Assembly (NCBI GenBank): GCA_008015565.1
Contig: SSFV01000067.1
Coordinates: 1 to 39,764, forward strand
Source: Nitrosomonas sp.
GTDB lineage: Bacteria > Pseudomonadota > Gammaproteobacteria > Burkholderiales > Nitrosomonadaceae
Direction: 5' to 3'
DNA length: 39,764 nucleotides
Shown here one piece after another: positions 17,713 through 25,456 of the stretch (position 1 is the stretch's first letter; each line of letters begins with the position of its first letter). The translations under genes and the position numbers were made by a program. Under the pieces are notes generated by a model. That model saw nothing but the letters and a program-made list of their open reading frames with translations, was not told the DNA's origin and searched no databases.

Positions 17713-18558
17713 TTATATCTGAACACACTGAGCTGTATCCCAATGCACAAGTTCATCGGCGGTTTTGATATCAATAAACTTGTTCTGACCTAACCATTGA
17801 TTAAGTTTTTTATATGAGCCTTTCAACCCTACGTATGACTTAAACTTTCTATGAAACGGGATATCCAAAACAGGCTGGTCTGGATCAAAATCACGTGGAT
17901 GGAAATAAGACATAACATAATCTGTTTGATTAGTTAATTTTTGAATCATCCAGAAAGGTAAAAGTCTAAAATACCCTCCTCCAGAGAAAACTATTTTCTT
18001 TCCAAGAAGCTGCCCGACATTGATTGGAAATTCCTTAATGTTTCCCATGGAAGTAGCTAGCATCGTAGGTTTAGCATCGCCAAAATCTTTATAGCCGCCA
18101 TGTCCTCTTGCTCCTGGAAAAATTGAACTGTCTCTTTCTATACCATGCTCGAGGAGAACTTCTACTACCCAAGCATTTCCTCTAATAAACGAGAAACCCG
18201 GTGCTCGGTAGGATTTAACTTTTTTACCAGTAATATCTTCAAGCGTGTAAATCGAACGTTTTAAATCTTCCTCAAATTGATAGCGGTTTTGTTGATATAT
18301 CAATTGATGCGCATAAGAGTGTGACGCGACTTCAAATCCAAGCTCATCTATCTGACGGATAATCTCAGGATATTTTTTTGCTACCCACCCAAGGCAAAAA
18401 AAAGTCGCTTTGTGATTGTGCCGTAGCGTAGCCTCAAGCAAGTATGAAATATTTGCATGGATTCTTGGCTTAAAATTGTGCCAATCAGTTTCAGAAGCGG
18501 TACATTTAACATCTAGTAAGTGAAACCAATCTTCAATATCGAAAGTTAAGATGTTCAT
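17713..18558 (-). CDS. Polysaccharide deacetylase with DUF3473 C-terminus
   Basis: A carbohydrate esterase family 4 enzyme (NodB fold) of the type found in exosortase/PEP-CTERM-linked exopolysaccharide loci. Catalytic and metal residues are visible: FDIEDW at the N-terminus and H-x-x-x-H in ASHSYAHQ, followed by YRAPGFSF. The C-terminal DUF3473 segment is recognised by SGGGYFRLLPFWMI and YFHPRDFDPDQP. There is no signal peptide, as is usual for this subfamily. The ATG at 18558 is preferred over a TTG two codons upstream; the product is 281 residues. It is followed by the WecA-like gene. The upstream side is occupied by an AT-rich spacer and a broken insertion sequence, so this may be the surviving end of a larger locus. 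Confidence 0.92.
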   Translation of the reverse strand: MNILTFDIEDWFHLLDVKCTASETDWHNFKPRIHANISYLLEATLRHNHKATFFCLGWVAKKYPEIIRQIDELGFEVASHSYAHQLIYQQNRYQFEEDLKRSIYTLEDITGKKVKSYRAPGFSFIRGNAWVVEVLLEHGIERDSSIFPGARGHGGYKDFGDAKPTMLATSMGNIKEFPINVGQLLGKKIVFSGGGYFRLLPFWMIQKLTNQTDYVMSYFHPRDFDPDQPVLDIPFHRKFKSYVGLKGSYKKLNQWLGQNKFIDIKTADELVHWDTAQCVQI

Positions 18559-18976
18559 ACCCAATAGGAAAAATGATTAGAAATATACGTAACATTAAAT
18601 GACCAGTCAAATTAATGTAAATCTTTAATTTACCAAGATACGTTTGCTTTAACTACGTCACTGTCTTTTAGTTTAAGTTAATATCGGGTAATAAAATAGA
18701 ATATAAATAGCCGTCCTTTAAAAAAGATTTAATAAATAATTATTAAAAACTAGATTAGAAAATAACGAACTGTGAAAAAAATCATTTTTCACACGTTTAA
18801 GCTCTTATAAATTGATTGGAGAAGTACAATTTTCTCTAATTGGACAAAGCAATTTCAAATAGACTCTATCATAAAAAAAGCTCTAGCTCTATTAAGTACG
18901 AACAGAGTGCGATTAGCTATTCCAACGATTATCGAATGGTCATTCTATCATCACTAGTGGTAGATGGTCTACCTAT
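18559..18976. other. AT-rich spacer between EPS gene and IS copy
   Basis: About 420 very AT-rich bases upstream of the deacetylase gene. It should hold the promoter for the two exopolysaccharide genes. There is a perfect 6-bp dyad GGTAGA-TGG-TCTACC at 18959-18973, next to the left end of the IS copy. No ORF of credible quality is visible. Confidence 0.45.
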
Positions 18977-18996
18977 GTAGGGATTGTCGGGAAATT
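18977..18996 (+). repeat. Left terminal inverted repeat of IS copy
   Basis: GTAGGGATTGTCGGGAAATT. It matches the reverse complement of 20055-20073 with a few mismatches and one gap. It lies about 50 nt before the transposase ATG. Confidence 0.6.
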
Positions 18997-19047
18997 GCAC
19001 ATAAATTAGGCGATAATAAGAAACCACATTTATAAGCGGATTAGCTG

Positions 19048-19920
19048 ATGAAGAAAAGAGAACAAAGTAGTTAATTTCTAACGCTGGATGCGCTGGTTCC
19101 ATTAGATCATCCCTATCGCCAACTGGATCAGTTGCTGCCATTTTCTGATTTAAGCCAAAGCTATCAATCACTGTATTCACCGAATGGGCGGAAAGAGAAA
19201 GGGTTTGAGTTTGCATTACGTGCATTAATCATACAATTCATGGAAGATCTGAGTGATCGAGAGATGGAACGTTATCTTCAGGAGAACCTTGCTTGTAAAT
19301 GCTTTTGCGACATGCATTTAGGCGAAAAGGCGCCGGATCACAGTTACTTTGGTGATTTTCGCAAGCGCTTGGGTACTGAGAGATTGATGGATATTTTTTC
19401 GCAAGTACGAAATAGTTTGCGAGGAATGGGGTTGATGCGGGAAATATTTACTTTTGTTGATGCGAGTCAGTTGATCAGTAAATTAACCACCTGGGATGAC
19501 GGGGATCGTGCGATCAAGCAAGGGCTGGAACAATTTAACAATGAAACTGCCGGGAAGGTTGCGGCGACTTCTGCTAGAGTAACTGATGCACAGGGTTTTC
19601 GGCATGTCTGTCCCAATGGCGGGGGTGTCTACGCCGACAAAGGATATAGTTTGAATCCTGCCAAAACCGCACTGCAGCGAAAAGGCTGTCATGATGCGAC
19701 TATCAAGAAGAACGACCTGAAAGAGAAGAATCGCGATAAAGATCGATGGCTATCAGAAATTCGTGCACCCTATGAGCGGGTGTTTGCGCGTCGCAACAAG
19801 AAAATCCGCTATCGCGGATTGATGAAAGTACAGTTTCAAGTGGGTATCCGTGCACTGGTATTCAATCTCAAACGGCTTATGACACTCGGTGTTGATCGAA
19901 TTACGCTATGCCACACATAG
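19048..19920 (+). pseudogene. Transposase pseudogene with nonsense codon 9 and probable internal deletion
   Basis: An IS5/IS4-type DDE transposase. Reading from the ATG at 19048 the frame is MKKREQSS, then TAA at 19072-19074, then FLTLDALVPLDHPYRQLDQ continuing without further stops to 19920. A single CAA-to-TAA change would explain the stop. The catalytic parts that remain are the first Asp region (FTFVDASQLI), the second Asp region (VYADKGY) and the Glu region (APYERVFA). Between NETAGKVAA and ARVTDAQGF the sequence is joined abruptly; in the relatives I know, several dozen residues lie here, so an in-frame internal deletion of about 40 codons is likely. It is closely surrounded by inverted repeats. 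Confidence 0.75.
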
Positions 19921-20054
19921 GACAAATCTGCCTTCAATTTGCTTTATTGTGCAGATTTAAGGTAAAAATCGCTGTTTTAGGCAGAATTCACTAATAATTT
20001 TACAAATTGACGGGCCCACGTTATCAGAATTTTCAATTCTTATGGAAATATTTG

Positions 20055-20073
20055 AATTTTCCGACAGGCCCAC
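20055..20073 (-). repeat. Right terminal inverted repeat of IS copy
   Basis: AATTTTCCGACAGGCCCAC. Its reverse complement GTGGGCCTGTCGGAAAATT aligns with the left repeat at 18977-18996, sharing the core TGTCGG.AAATT. Confidence 0.6.
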
Positions 20074-20305
20074 AGCGATAAATGCCAAAATTATCACTTA
20101 TCTCCGGACATAAAGGTGATTAACGATGCTCACACCGGGTGAAATGATCCATCAGTCTGGTTTGTGTGAAGCTGACCGGTACTTGCAACTTGGACGAACT
20201 GTTCCACTGCTAAAATAGGCATTTGAGATACCAGGGCATGATTATGAGAAAGCATTTTCATATACATACTGAAAAAGTAGGTGTACTCATCAAGTTCAAT
20301 CCGGG

Positions 20306-20606
20306 TTATTACTGCTGAAGCAATTCGATAATTTGAGCGATGAAGTGGTGGTGTTGCAGTGGAAACGCAATTTTGTCTGACAGGCATTTTGTGATACCTA
20401 GGAATTTTAGCGGAAATTGCCTTGCTATAGTGTACCGAGCTACTGCATGATCGTCACGTTACAAAAAGAGCGGCAGCGAAACGGATATTCGAACGGTTGA
20501 AAATCATTGCCGGTATTTTGAAACGGAATTACCCAGAGTATCACCGGCACACTGTTTATTCGAACGCTATCAAAAGGATGCTCAACTGAATGAGCGTGTT
20601 CCAGCA
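20306..20606 (+). pseudogene. Heavily decayed transposase relic of a second IS family
   Basis: Short protein segments in different plus-strand frames, separated by stops and frameshifts, read as pieces of one transposase. 20306-20377 gives LLLKQFDNLSDEVVVLQWKR. 20381-20430 gives QAFCDT-stop-EF-stop-RKLPC. 20482-20541 gives RIFERLKIIAGILKRNYPEY. 20559-20600, in another frame, gives FERYQKDAQLNERV. The order and style match the middle and C-terminal parts of a transposase group common in Nitrosomonas-like genomes (QWKRN..YQAFC, then RLKTIAG, then F..YQKD). Large internal parts are missing. It is clearly not the same element as the copy at 18977-20073. Product: none. Confidence 0.6.
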
Positions 20607-20911
20607 CAATAATTATCATTTTCGCCACTAGTATAAAGTGGGGTACCAACTATCTGCAGTATTGCCAACCGTATTCGGTACTCTACATTTAACCAGAGTT
20701 ATCCATGCGTCAGCTCATACCTTTCCTATAATGACATCGCCTTTCCAATCGCCAAAGCGGCTTTTTTTATTCACTATCATTCCGCGTTTTTCGAATTTGG
20801 TGTTTTCTTTTTCCGTTGGCGCGGTAAATAGTCAAAATATGACAGCTGGCCATTCAACATAGAAAATCGAGCTTATGATAAAATTTGCCACCTGCATGTG
20901 GAATTAACACA
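20607..20911. other. Intergenic region before exported orphan
   Basis: About 300 bases with no recognisable gene. The only feature is GCC-AAAGC-GGC followed by seven T near 20751-20767, too weak to call a terminator. It should contain the promoter for the gene at 20912. Confidence 0.4.
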
Positions 20912-21556
20912 ATGAATATACAATCACTCAAGAAAAATACCGGCATGATTCGTTTTATTATAACTTTAATTGTTGGTGCTTTAAATTTGAATCCGGTTAT
21001 AGCTCAGGTGCGCAATGACAACACTGATACTCCACTATACGCCAGTGGCATACTGACTCTACCAAGTGTTGATACGTTGACCTCTGGAAATGTCTTGCAG
21101 GGGCTATATCGGAATGTGCTCTTACATTATGATGCGGATATCGACGCTTTCAGGTTAGTCAGGGCTGAAACCTTTCCGGTATCAGACGATCTTGTTAAAG
21201 ATGTCGAGCTCCTCATGACAGAAAGTCAACCTATCCAAGTGTTTTTACACGTCAGCGGGAAATTTGGTATCGCTTGTGGAAACATTCCGGCTATCAATTA
21301 CAGACAATCAAGCCATGTTGATCGGCCGCAGTATCGCTCAGAATTTGAAGTAACAATACGTTCCTTAAAAAATGGAACAGAATTACCCTGCATCACCGAT
21401 GAAAAAATTTATACATATAATTTTCCAATTCATGCCTACGGCTTACAATCAGGTTTGTATGCCTATACAGTCAACGGGATTCATACTGGAACTTTTGAGC
21501 TAAAAACTGATAATGTTGTATCAACAGACACATTGCGTGGCTTAAAGAAAAAGTAA
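20912..21556 (+). CDS. Exported protein of unknown function (214 aa)
   Basis: I do not recognise this family. The N-terminus is a typical signal peptide: positive residues (KKNTGMIR), a hydrophobic core (FIITLIVGALNL) and a likely cleavage site after PVIA near residue 32. The mature part is about 180 residues of mixed alpha/beta character with only two Cys (in GIACGN and LPCITDE), which could form a disulfide in the periplasm. The ATG at 20912 gives the best signal peptide; a TTG 27 nt upstream would add nine residues. There is no lipobox and no beta-barrel signature. It lies between decayed IS elements and yifB, and points towards yifB. Confidence 0.7.
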   Translation: MNIQSLKKNTGMIRFIITLIVGALNLNPVIAQVRNDNTDTPLYASGILTLPSVDTLTSGNVLQGLYRNVLLHYDADIDAFRLVRAETFPVSDDLVKDVELLMTESQPIQVFLHVSGKFGIACGNIPAINYRQSSHVDRPQYRSEFEVTIRSLKNGTELPCITDEKIYTYNFPIHAYGLQSGLYAYTVNGIHTGTFELKTDNVVSTDTLRGLKKK

Positions 21557-21603
21557 TGGTAATGGTCAGTGAGTATTCTGAAATGCAATAATTCGGATTT
21601 GAG

Positions 21604-23118
21604 CTATTGTAGTTTATCCAACCTGCGATACTGAATCGCCTCGGCAATATGTTGACTGTTGATTCTCTCACTACCCGCCAGGTCCGCAATAGTACGTGCC
21701 AGTTTCAAAATGCGATGATACGCGCGTGCCGATAAATTCAAACGGTTGATGGCTTGTTTCAGCAGATTCTCGCTGGTGTTGTCGAGCGCGCAGTGTTGAT
21801 CGATTTCTTTGACACTCAGACTGCTATTGGTTTTTCCTTGCCGCTCAAGTTGACGTTTATGCGTTTTTTCAACGCGCTGCCGGATTACGCTGCTGTTCTC
21901 TCCGGATATTTGTTGTTTCATCAACTCCTGTTGCGGTACGGCGGGAACTTCGATTTGTATGTCGATGCGATCCAGTAGTGGACCGGAAATTCTGCTGCGA
22001 TAGCGAGCGATTTGATCGGGGGTACAGTGGCATTTGCCGGACGGGTGTCCCAAGTAACCGCAGGGACAGGGATTCATTGCGGCGATGAGCTGAAATTGTG
22101 CTGGGAATTCTGCGTGGCGTGCAGCTCTTGAGATGGTGATCTTTCCGGATTCTAGGGGTTCGCGCAGTACTTCCAGTACTTTGCGGTCGAACTCGGCTAG
22201 TTCATCGAGAAATAATACGCCATGCATGGCCAGTGAAATTTCGCCGGGTCGAGGTTGGCTGCCACCGCCGACCAAAGCTATTCCAGAGGCGGTGTGATGT
22301 GGGGCACGGAAGGGGCGGCGTTTCCAGTTGGCGATATTGAAACTGCCCTGACTGAGTGATTGAATGGCTGCGGATTCTAATGCTTCTGATTCGGTCATGG
22401 GGGGCAGAATGCCGGGAAAACGCGCCGCCAGCATTGATTTTCCGGTGCCCGGCGGGCCGATCATCAAAAGGCTGTGTCCGCCGGCTGCGGCGATTTCCAG
22501 CGCCCGCTTCGCGTGTGCCTGGCCTTTGACGTCATCGAGATCGGGATAACTGGCGTCTTGGCTGCCGGTGTCATTCCCCGCGGTATTCCGATAAATCGGT
22601 AATGGTGTTTGTCCGGTCAAGTGGGCGCAGATTTGCAGCAATGACTGTGCGCCATAGATCGTGGCGTTATTGACCAGTGCTGCTTCCGCGGCATTCTGCT
22701 GCGGCAATACAAAGCTGCGTCCGGATTGTGACGCGTTATAGGTCATTGCCAAAGCACCGTGAATCGGGCGCAACTCTCCGGTTAATGCCAGTTCTCCCGC
22801 CCATTCGTATTGATCGAGCCGGTCATCCGGGATTTGTCCGGTTGCCGCGAGTATTCCCAACGCAATCGGGAGATCGAAACGGCCGCTTTCCTTGGGCAGA
22901 TCGGCGGGTGCCAGGTTGACGGTAATACGCTGCGGAGGAATCTTGAATTGCGCGTTTTGCAGCGCTGCTCTGACACGATCTTTACTTTCTTTGACTTCGG
23001 TATCAGGGAGTCCAACGATGGTAAAACTGGGCAGTCCGTTGGCAATATGCGTTTCTACTGTGACTAATGGTGCATTGATTCCTGAAAGTGCACGGCTGTA
23101 CAAAATTGCGAGCGGCAT
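21604..23118 (-). CDS. comM: YifB/ComM family Mg-chelatase-like AAA+ ATPase
   Basis: A 504-residue protein. The N-terminal ChlI-like domain (MPLAILYSRALSGINAPLV, residues 1-150) is followed by the AAA+ Mg-chelatase domain: Walker A GPPGTGKSML (221-230), Walker B region GVLFLDELAEF (about 300) and the FRAPHHTASG motif. A Cys-rich element, CPCGYLGHPSGKCHC, looks like a small zinc site. The C-terminal domain has LNLSARAYHRILKLARTIADL. In Vibrio and Acinetobacter, ComM is a helicase that promotes branch migration during natural transformation, so this gene fits with comEC in the same window. Its local base composition looks more GC-rich than its AT-rich surroundings. It is monocistronic by position. 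Confidence 0.95.
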   Translation of the reverse strand: MPLAILYSRALSGINAPLVTVETHIANGLPSFTIVGLPDTEVKESKDRVRAALQNAQFKIPPQRITVNLAPADLPKESGRFDLPIALGILAATGQIPDDRLDQYEWAGELALTGELRPIHGALAMTYNASQSGRSFVLPQQNAAEAALVNNATIYGAQSLLQICAHLTGQTPLPIYRNTAGNDTGSQDASYPDLDDVKGQAHAKRALEIAAAGGHSLLMIGPPGTGKSMLAARFPGILPPMTESEALESAAIQSLSQGSFNIANWKRRPFRAPHHTASGIALVGGGSQPRPGEISLAMHGVLFLDELAEFDRKVLEVLREPLESGKITISRAARHAEFPAQFQLIAAMNPCPCGYLGHPSGKCHCTPDQIARYRSRISGPLLDRIDIQIEVPAVPQQELMKQQISGENSSVIRQRVEKTHKRQLERQGKTNSSLSVKEIDQHCALDNTSENLLKQAINRLNLSARAYHRILKLARTIADLAGSERINSQHIAEAIQYRRLDKLQ

Positions 23119-23187
23119 ATTTGCAGTAATCCTGCAAGTCTAACGATTCATACACAATCACCTCGAAAACGAGTTGTGATGTACAGC

Positions 23188-23493
23188 TTAATGATTAGTC
23201 TTATAATGCTCATCATGCTCGTGATGCAACTCCGGTTTTGAGGATTTTTGCGTCGCATGACTCAATTTGGTTTCCAATTCTGCAACTCTTGCTTCAAGGA
23301 TAATCAGTCTCTCGCGGGTACGTAGCAACACTTCTTGTTGTACATCAAATTCATCGCGTGTTACGAGTTCGAGTCGTGAAAATGCGCCTGATAATAAAGT
23401 GCGGATATTTTTCTCGATATCCTTAGCCGGGCTATTTTGGAGGATCTCGCTGACTTTAGTATTGATTTCGTCGATTACATTTTTATTAAACAT
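23188..23493 (-). CDS. ubiK: UbiK-type accessory factor (BMFP / YqiC family)
   Basis: A 101-residue member of the membrane fusogenic protein family (BMFP). UbiK helps assemble the ubiquinone-biosynthesis complex with UbiJ in Proteobacteria. The N-terminal amphipathic helix reads NVIDEINTKVSEIL. The C-terminal half is a coiled coil (about 48-80, EEVLLRTRERLIILEARVAEL-like heptads) ending in a His- and Lys-rich tail (LHHEHDEHYKTNH). An AGGAG ribosome-binding site lies 7 nt before the ATG. It is a single gene upstream of yifB on the same strand with a 69-nt gap, so co-transcription is possible. The neighbouring genes do not include other ubi genes. Confidence 0.9.
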   Translation of the reverse strand: MFNKNVIDEINTKVSEILQNSPAKDIEKNIRTLLSGAFSRLELVTRDEFDVQQEVLLRTRERLIILEARVAELETKLSHATQKSSKPELHHEHDEHYKTNH

Positions 23494-23722
23494 GCTATTT
23501 CTCCTATATCAAGAGATTCATCACTTGGCAATTTAATATGATTGCGGCATGATAAAATTCAACGTGATGAAAGATATTATTGCAAAACCCAATTATCACC
23601 TGTTATTGCAATTGATTCCAGCTTTAACGTAATAAATAGAAATTTTGTAAGATAATTTGTACTACGCACAAAAAATATCCATTTCTGTAATCTACTTAAG
23701 GCTGCAGTAATTTCTTATCTTG

Positions 23723-24727
23723 ATGGAACGTAAACATTTACTTGAAACTTGGATTAATGCGCAGTTTGCAGGAAAGCCTTATACCCTGCAACCCGCATCG
23801 GCTGATGCGAGCTTCCGGCGCTATTTCAGAGTATTTCTGGACGATCAAACCTATATAGCAATGGATGCGCCTCCGCAGCATGAAAATTGCACGGCGTTTC
23901 TAAATGTGGCGAATATTCTTGCCTCGACAGGGGTGCATGTGCCTCGAGTGATTGCGCAGGATTTGGATCGAGGTTTTTTATTACTATCCGATCTGGGAAA
24001 TAAAACTTTTTTGCAAGCTTTCAACAATCAGATCGATGTTGCCAAACAATTATACAGCGACGCTACCGATGCATTGATCAAGATACAACTATCGCAACAA
24101 GTAGATGATTTACCGGTTTATGATGAAGCGTTATTGCAAAAAGAGCTGAATTTATTTCCCGAATGGTACATTGCTAGACATTTGCAAGTGAATCTATCAG
24201 AAAAACAGCAGGTTAGTTTGCGCGCTGCTTTTATGAGAATTTTGCATAACAATCTTGCACAAGCTCGCGTATTGGTACATCGGGATTACCATTGCCGTAA
24301 TCTGATGGTGGCTTGTCCGAATCCTGGTATTTTGGATTTTCAGGATGCCGTATTCGGGCCAATTACGTATGATCTGGTGTCGCTACTCAAGGATGCTTAT
24401 ATCCAATGGGAGGAGGAGTGTATTCTGGACTGGACAATCCGCTATTGGGAAAAAGCCCGCCAAGCCGGTTTGCCAGTGCCACCTGATTTTGCGCTTTTTT
24501 ATCGCGATTTTGAATGGATGGGCGTGCAGCGCCATTTGAAGGTTTTGGGAATATTCGCACGGCTCAATTACCGCGATGGTAAAGCAGCCTATCTCAAGGA
24601 TATGCCGCGGGTGATGACCTATCTGCGTAAAGCGTGTGAGCGCTACCGGGAACTGCAGCCACTTCTGCAGGTGCTCGACGAAATAAATCCCAATGCGTGC
24701 GGACCGGAAATTGGTTATACCTTCTAA
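23723..24727 (+). CDS. amgK: AmgK: N-acetylmuramate/N-acetylglucosamine anomeric kinase
   Basis: An aminoglycoside phosphotransferase-fold kinase (334 aa). In the peptidoglycan-recycling route known from Pseudomonas, AmgK phosphorylates MurNAc at C1 and MurU makes UDP-MurNAc, bypassing de novo synthesis. The N-terminal motif ASADASFRRYFRV (about 22-34), the catalytic loop VHRDYHCRNLM and the metal motif ILDFQDAVFGP are all visible. The ATG at 23723 follows a TTG one codon upstream. The next gene is murU, whose start lies immediately after or within the end of amgK, so the pair is coupled. Cytoplasmic. The neighbour makes this function much more likely than antibiotic resistance. Confidence 0.92.
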   Translation: MERKHLLETWINAQFAGKPYTLQPASADASFRRYFRVFLDDQTYIAMDAPPQHENCTAFLNVANILASTGVHVPRVIAQDLDRGFLLLSDLGNKTFLQAFNNQIDVAKQLYSDATDALIKIQLSQQVDDLPVYDEALLQKELNLFPEWYIARHLQVNLSEKQQVSLRAAFMRILHNNLAQARVLVHRDYHCRNLMVACPNPGILDFQDAVFGPITYDLVSLLKDAYIQWEEECILDWTIRYWEKARQAGLPVPPDFALFYRDFEWMGVQRHLKVLGIFARLNYRDGKAAYLKDMPRVMTYLRKACERYRELQPLLQVLDEINPNACGPEIGYTF

Positions 24728-24746
24728 TTGCAATCCTTATAAGGCT

Positions 24747-25454
24747 ATGATTCTTGCGGCGGGACGTGGAGAGCGCATGCGTCCGCTTACTGATACATTA
24801 CCCAAGCCCCTGCTAAAAGTAGGGGGGCATACTTTAATCGAACATCAATTGAACAATTTGGCCCGTTCAGGTTTTACCGAGATTGTTATTAATCATGCTT
24901 ACCTCGGTGCGATGATTGAAAAAGCGCTGGGAAATGGGGAGCGATACGGTGTTAATATTCGCTATTCAGCTGAACACACAGTACTCGAAACAGCCGGCGG
25001 GATAGCCAATGCATTGCCATTGCTGACTAATGAATCTGCTTCTTTGCCATTTGCGGTGGTTAATGGCGACATTTATTGTGACATGGATTATGCACGGCTA
25101 TTCCCAATTATGAATAAGATGAATTCTGTACCGGAGCAACCATTGGCTCATTTAATTTTAGTTGATAATCCCATATATCATGCCGAGGGCGATTTCGCAT
25201 TAAACGGGAATCAAGTGATACTTACAGGGAATAATAAAAGTACATTCAGTGGTATCGGTATTTATCGCCCTCAGCTTTTTAAAGACATTAAACCAGGTGT
25301 GGCCGCAAAGTTAGCCCCATTATTGCGGCAAGCCATACAAGCGGGCGGAGTGAGCGGCGAATACTTTCGCGGATCCTGGATTGATGTCGGAACACCCGAT
25401 CGGTTGGAAGCGCTAAGTAGGCAGCTTGCATCCTCAAGCGGATTAGAAGGTTAA
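24747..25454 (+). CDS. murU: MurU: N-acetylmuramate alpha-1-phosphate uridylyltransferase
   Basis: A nucleotidyltransferase (about 235 aa) of the RfbA/GlmU fold. Its N-terminal signature reads MILAAGRGERMRPLTD, then PKPLLKVGG with the catalytic Lys, and VVNGDIYCDMD for the metal-binding Asp; the C-terminus shows GIGIYRPQLF and WIDVGTPDRLEAL. It should convert MurNAc-1-phosphate and UTP to UDP-MurNAc, completing the recycling branch begun by AmgK. The start is uncertain: the ATG at 24747 matches the family core, whereas an ATG at 24693 overlaps amgK by 35 nt and would add 18 residues ending in the KA that normally precedes MILAAG. pepP follows after 2 nt. Confidence 0.92.
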   Translation: MILAAGRGERMRPLTDTLPKPLLKVGGHTLIEHQLNNLARSGFTEIVINHAYLGAMIEKALGNGERYGVNIRYSAEHTVLETAGGIANALPLLTNESASLPFAVVNGDIYCDMDYARLFPIMNKMNSVPEQPLAHLILVDNPIYHAEGDFALNGNQVILTGNNKSTFSGIGIYRPQLFKDIKPGVAAKLAPLLRQAIQAGGVSGEYFRGSWIDVGTPDRLEALSRQLASSSGLEG

Positions 25455-25456
25455 TT

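Larger units (their letters stand above)
18977..20073 (+). mobile_element. Degenerate insertion sequence (DDE transposase, IS5-like)
   Basis: A region of about 1.1 kb bounded by imperfect inverted repeats that share GGG-N(2-3)-TGTCGG-N-AAATT, around a single plus-strand transposase gene with a nonsense codon and a probable internal deletion. No convincing target-site duplication is visible at the borders, as expected of an old copy. The outer limits are set by the inverted repeats and could be off by several bases. The copy should not be able to transpose by itself but might be mobilised by an intact relative. Confidence 0.65.

Noticed and set aside
20130-20387. Minus-strand ORF opposite the transposase relic
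   Set aside because: The plus strand carries the recognisable transposase fragments; the minus frame is a shadow with no motif.
20440-20649. Second minus-strand ORF opposite the transposase relic
   Set aside because: Same reason; it overlaps the fragments RLKIIAGILKRN and FERYQKD on the plus strand.
20751-20767. Possible rho-independent terminator (GCC-AAAGC-GGC then T7)
   Set aside because: Only a 3-bp stem; the T-run alone is not enough.
22677-23143. Several plus-strand ORFs within yifB
   Set aside because: The local GC content leaves open shadow frames; the minus-strand ComM protein has all family motifs.
23723-24727. Aminoglycoside-resistance phosphotransferase
   Set aside because: The fold is the same, but coupling to murU shows the cell-wall recycling kinase AmgK.
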